Assembly: GCF_003852545.1 (NCBI RefSeq)
Contig: NZ_QAJR01000003.1
Coordinates: forward strand, 227,308-291,307
DNA length: 64,000 bases
Reading direction: 5' to 3'
DNA from: Acidovorax sp. FJL06
GTDB taxonomy: Bacteria > Pseudomonadota > Gammaproteobacteria > Burkholderiales > Burkholderiaceae_C
Every line of letters begins with the position of its first letter. Within the stretch, counting starts at the first letter, position 1. The notes below the pieces were generated by a model. The model ran no database searches. It was not told the origin of the DNA and saw nothing but the letters and a program-made list of their open reading frames with translations. The position numbers were made by a program, and so were the translations under genes. This document shows positions 60,061 to 64,000 of this stretch, in pieces.

Positions 60061-62126
60061 TCACGCGTGGCTGCGCAGCCAGTCCGTGAAGGCGCGCACC
60101 GGCATGGGCCGCGCATACAGATAGCCCTGGTACTGCGCGATGCCGCGCCCCGCCACCCAATCGAGCTGCTCCTGCGTCTCCACGCCTTCGGCCACGGCGG
60201 TGAGCTTCATCAACGTGGACAGCGAAACGATCAGCTCGGCCAACGAGCGGTTGGCGTCCGTGTCCTGGATGAAGGTCTTGTCGATCTTGAGCGTGTGGAT
60301 CGGAAACCGCTGCAGGTAGGCCAGGTTGGAATAGCCGGTGCCGAAATCGTCCAGCGCGATGGTCAGGCCCAGGGCCGACAGCTCGCGCAGCACGCTCAGC
60401 ACATGCTGGTCTTCGCCCAGCAGCATGGACTCGGTGATCTCCAGCTCCATGCGCGCGGGGTTCACCCCGGCCTCGCGCAGCACGCTGGTGATGTCGTGCA
60501 GCAGGCTGGGCGAGGCGAGCTGGCGGGGCGACAGGTTGACCGACACCACCAGGTCAGAGCCCTGCGCCGCCCACGCCACCTGCTGGCGCGCGGCCTGGGC
60601 CAGCACCCACAGCCCGAGCCCCCCGATGAGGCCGCTGGTCTCGCAGGCCGGGATGAAATGCGCGGGCGACACCAGGCCCAGGCGCGGGTGGTTCCAGCGC
60701 ACCAGCGCACCAGCGCCTCCACCGCGCGGATGCGGTTGGTGGCCACATCGACGCGGGGCTGGAAGTACACCTCGAACTCCTCCCGCTCCAGCGCCTGGCG
60801 CAGCTCTTTCTCCAGCTCGGTGCGGCTGCGCACCGTCTCGGCCATGTGCCCGTCGAAGTAGGCCAGGGTGTTGCGCCCGCGCTGCTTGGCCGCGTACATC
60901 GCCAGGTCGGCATTGCGCAGCAGGATCTCGATGGTCTCGCCGTCCTGCGGGTACAGCGCCACGCCAATGCTGGAGGTCACACGCAGCGGCGTGCCGGCCA
61001 CCGACAGCGGCGCGGCCAGCGCGACGGAGATGCGCTCGTGCAGCGCATCCAGGTCCTCGCGCATGCGCGGCGAGGTCAGCAGCACCAGGAACTCGTCGCC
61101 GCCCCAGCGGGCCAGCACCTCGGTGCCATGCCGCGCGTGGCGCAGGCGCTGCGCCAGGGCCACCAGCAGCTCGTCGCCCGCTGCGTGGCCCAGCGTGTCA
61201 TTCACGTCCTTGAAATGGTCCAGGTCGATGAGCAGCAGCGCCGCCTCCAGCGACTGGGCGCGAGCCTCCTCCATCGCACGCGCAAAACGCTGCGTGAAGT
61301 GGGCCCGGTTGGGCAGGCCGGTGAGCACATCGTGCAGCGACTGGAAGTTGGCACGCTCCTCGGTGCGCTTGATGGCGCTGATGTCGGCCTCGCTCACCAG
61401 CACGGCGTCCTGGCCGGTGATGGCGTCGTTGCAGCGGCGCGCCGACAGCTCGTGCCAACGGTCGCCCTGCGGGGTGCGCACCGCCAAGGTGAGCGTGCCC
61501 ACGCCCTGCTGCTCCAGGCTGCGCGACAGCGCCGCAAAGGCCGCCGCGTTGCCGATGCGCTCCTGCAGCCGCTCGCCCGGGCTGAGCACGGCAGCCCGCG
61601 CGGCCGGGTTGCGGTAGAGCGCCTCGCCGTTCGCGTCGTACAGGGTGATCATCACCGCCGTGTGCAGCAAGGCCTCCACCGAGCGCAGCGACTCGGGCGG
61701 CACCACGCCCACGGGCTCGGCCTCGCAGAGCATGCTCATGCGGCCGTCGGGCAGCCGGTGGCCGCTGAAACGCACGTTCAGCGAGACGGGGACTCCGCCG
61801 GGGTAGATGGTCCACTGCTCGTTGAAGCTGGCATCGGCCCGCAGCACAAAATCGCTCTGGTACTGCGCCAGCCGCCGCGCCACCGATTCGGACATGTCAT
61901 GCCCCATGTCGCGCCCGCACAGCTCGGCCAGCGTGGTGGCGCCCCACACTGCCAGCGCGGGGGTGTTGGCCCAGTGAACGCAGTGGCCGTCGATGTCGAA
62001 CACCCAGACCGGGCGCGACAGCCACTCCAGCGCCGCATAGCGCGCGGCGCGCCCGGCCAGCTCGCTGGCAGGGGGCAGGCGGTCCGCCGGCAGGCGTGCT
62101 GCCGGGGTGGGCGCCGACACGGTCAT
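60061..62126 (-). pseudogene. PAS-GGDEF-EAL c-di-GMP protein, frameshifted after the EAL motif
   Basis: One gene broken into two frames. The N-terminal frame (62126 to about 60700) has PAS-like segments (ALEWLSRPVWVFDIDGHCVH), a GGDEF domain with RWGGDEFLVLL and no RxxD I-site, and the EAL start YFQPRVDV...VEALVRW. The next residues should be NHPRLGLVSPAHFIP, found in another frame running 60702-60061 with SVNLSPRQL, ITESMLL, LDDFGTGYSNLAYL and AEGVET. The break falls in CCAGCGCA repeated 2.9 times (60694-60716); removing one 8-bp unit restores the frame. A start upstream of 62126 is possible. Confidence 0.85.
60694..60716 (-). repeat. 8-bp tandem repeat causing the frameshift
   Basis: CCAGCGCA CCAGCGCA CCAGCGC on the plus strand. 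With two rather than almost three units, the reading would be VEALVRWNHPRLG without a break. Confidence 0.9.
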
Positions 62127-62348
62127 GCCGGCCCGCAGCCCGGCGCCAAGCCCAGGGCCTGCGCGCTCAAAAGGGTCTGCGAGAACCGGGCGGACATGGG
62201 CGATGAAGAGGTGGGAGAAAAACGCAAGGAACGTTGGCGCTACGAGCAATTATCAATTGCATCTTCGCACACTCCCATGGCTTGTCCAGCCCACTTTGGC
62301 AGCGGGCCGGGGCCCGCCCACGGCCACGCCCCGCCCGGCCCCACCCGA

Positions 62349-63872
62349 TCAAGCCACGCGGAATTGGCCCACCGTCTGCGACAGCGCCACGGCCTGCTGG
62401 CTCAGCGACTGGGCGGCCGCCAGGGCCTCTTCCACCAGCGCAGCGTTCTGCTGGGTGCCCTGGTCCATCTGCGCAATCGCCTGGTTGACCTGGGCAATGC
62501 CAGCGCTCTGCTCGCCACTGGCGGCGCTGATCTCGGCCACCATGGTGGTCACGCTCTTCACGCCCGCCACGACCTCGCCCATGGTGGCGCCGGCCTGTTC
62601 CACGAGCTGGGCCCCCACGCCCACCTTGGCCACGGAGTCGTCGATCAGGCCCTTGATCTCCTTGGCGGCGGCTGCGCTGCGCTGGGCGAGGCTGCGCACC
62701 TCGCTGGCCACTACCGCAAAACCACGGCCCTGCTCGCCCGCACGGGCCGCCTCCACGGCCGCGTTCAGCGCCAGGATGTTGGTCTGGAAGGCAATGCCGT
62801 CGATCACGCTGATGATGTCCACGATCTTGCGCGAGGACTGGTCGATGGAGCCCATGGTGCCCACCACCTGCTGCACCACGTCGCCGCCCCGCACAGCCAT
62901 GTCGGAGGCCGCACGCGCCAGCTCGTCGGCGCGCTTGGCATTGGCCGCGTTCTGCTGCACGGTGGCGGTGAGCTGTTCCATCGACGCGGCGGTTTCCTGC
63001 AGCGCGCTGGCCTGCGACTCGGTGCGGGCCGACAGGTCGCCATTGCCGGCGGCAATCTCGGAAGACGCGGTGTTGATGGAGTCGGTACTGTCGCGCACCT
63101 GTGTCACCAGGTGCGACAGCTTGTCGCGCATCGCACGGATGGCATGCAGGATGCTGGTGGTGTCGCCGGGCAGGGTGTGCACTTCCACAGCCAGGTTGCC
63201 GTCGGCGATCTGCGTCACCACCTCGGCCGCGTACTGGGGCTCGCCGCCAAGCTGGTGCACCAGGGTGCGCAGCATCTGCCAGGCCATCAGCGCCACGATG
63301 AGCATCAGTGCCGCGCCGATGGACAGCAGGATCGCCGTATTGCGCCAGAAGGCCGTCTCGATGTCGTCCACATAGTCGCCAAAACCGATGATCCAGTCCC
63401 AGGGCTCGAACTTGATGATGGCGTAGAGCTTGTCCACCGGCGCCTTCGCACCCGGGCGCGTGCCCGGCGCCGTGACGGTGCCCACCGTCACGCCCTGCAA
63501 GGCGGCCCGGTAGCGCACGCCGGCCTCCTTGCCGCCCTTTTCATCGACGATGCCAATGCGCTTGGGATTGGGGTGCACGTAGTTCACATCGTTGCTGAAG
63601 CCGCGCACGAAGAAGTACTTGTCCTTGTCCACAAAGCTGCCGATGCTGCGCTCGGCCTCCTTGATCGCGTCCTCGCGCGAGAGCGCACCGCTTTTTTCCT
63701 TCTCATGCGCTTTCTGCGCAGCGGCATGGGCCAGCACCACCAGGTTGGACAGCTGCGCCGTGCGCTCCTTCATCATGGACTGGTACAACGTGGTGAGGGC
63801 CACGGCAGAGAGCACAACAAGGCCCAGAAGGGTGGCGGCACACAGCCACAGGATGCGGGTTTTGAGTTTCAT
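62349..63872 (-). CDS. Methyl-accepting chemotaxis protein (single Cache)
   Basis: A 507-residue chemoreceptor: a helix (about 6-30), a periplasmic sCache-type domain (about 33-185: [38 protein letters not shown]), a second helix (about 190-212), a HAMP region, and a signalling domain with the hairpin-tip motif [20 protein letters not shown] followed by [20 protein letters not shown] lies close to the ATG. Related sCache domains often sense small carboxylates; the ligand is unknown. The ~220 bp between this gene and the GGDEF-EAL start are GC rich without a clear element, and nothing is recognisable in 63873-64000. Confidence 0.94.
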   Translation of the reverse strand: MKLKTRILWLCAATLLGLVVLSAVALTTLYQSMMKERTAQLSNLVVLAHAAAQKAHEKEKSGALSREDAIKEAERSIGSFVDKDKYFFVRGFSNDVNYVHPNPKRIGIVDEKGGKEAGVRYRAALQGVTVGTVTAPGTRPGAKAPVDKLYAIIKFEPWDWIIGFGDYVDDIETAFWRNTAILLSIGAALMLIVALMAWQMLRTLVHQLGGEPQYAAEVVTQIADGNLAVEVHTLPGDTTSILHAIRAMRDKLSHLVTQVRDSTDSINTASSEIAAGNGDLSARTESQASALQETAASMEQLTATVQQNAANAKRADELARAASDMAVRGGDVVQQVVGTMGSIDQSSRKIVDIISVIDGIAFQTNILALNAAVEAARAGEQGRGFAVVASEVRSLAQRSAAAAKEIKGLIDDSVAKVGVGAQLVEQAGATMGEVVAGVKSVTTMVAEISAASGEQSAGIAQVNQAIAQMDQGTQQNAALVEEALAAAQSLSQQAVALSQTVGQFRVA

Positions 63873-64000
63873 GGACCTGCCCTCTTCTCGGAATACGGAA
63901 TTAAAAGTAACCAGAAGATACAACGAGGTCCATACCCCATGGGCGAGCCAGCCTATGCGGGCACCCGCAACCCATCAGGTGCCCGCGCGCTCCAACATGG

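Overview
The window is typical chromosomal DNA of a high-GC betaproteobacterium, most likely a member of the Comamonadaceae close to Acidovorax. This rests on gene order (mla-yad-ibaG-murA-his; mrcA next to pilMNOPQ; the nrtR-pnc-nad cluster), on the short HisG, on system II cytochrome c maturation, and on a dispersed AGCGCTT...AGCTAT intergenic repeat that I associate with that family. I could not run a database search. No rRNA, tRNA, CRISPR array or prophage was seen.

Layout. 1-16.2 kb (nearly all minus strand): lipid-asymmetry operon mlaFEDACB, an ABC-2 exporter (yadGH type), ibaG, murA and the histidine genes hisG, hisD, hisC, hisB, hisH and hisA (hisA runs off the left edge). The his run is not clean. 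A DUF1016/PDDEXK nuclease sits between hisG and hisD. A MocR-type regulator with a divergent DUF2917 gene, plus a ribbon-helix-helix/PIN toxin-antitoxin pair, sit between hisD and hisC. 16.5-22.8 kb: glutamate synthase gltBD. 23-28 kb: REP-associated tyrosine transposase, methyltransferase, DUF1415 gene, dGTPase-like gene, aroB. 28.3-34.9 kb: type IV pilus operon pilMNOPQ followed by an Ig-like lipoprotein where aroK is usually found. 35-45.4 kb: mrcA, cyaY, lptM, an FNR-box-preceded flavodiiron-type protein, msrPQ, ccsB/resB and cytochrome c4. 45.4-52.1 kb: engB, an alpha/beta hydrolase, two late acyltransferases, metK (with a duplicated 3' tail downstream), an AraC regulator and a LysE exporter. 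52.5-53.7 kb: a c-heme-sensing diguanylate cyclase. 54-59.8 kb: NAD salvage cluster with its NrtR regulator. 60-63.9 kb: a frameshifted PAS-GGDEF-EAL gene and a chemoreceptor.

How the parts relate. Most genes are housekeeping: envelope maintenance, amino-acid synthesis, cofactor synthesis and cell-wall synthesis. The unusual content lies in insertions and repeats. The toxin-antitoxin pair overlaps hisC by 4 bp and has two perfect palindromic operator candidates upstream, so its autoregulation may reach hisCBHA. An 8-bp tandem repeat shifts the frame right after the EAL motif of one c-di-GMP gene. A short palindromic repeat family lies between many genes and in places supplies their stop or start codons. 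Long near-identical GC-rich repeats follow both GGDEF genes.
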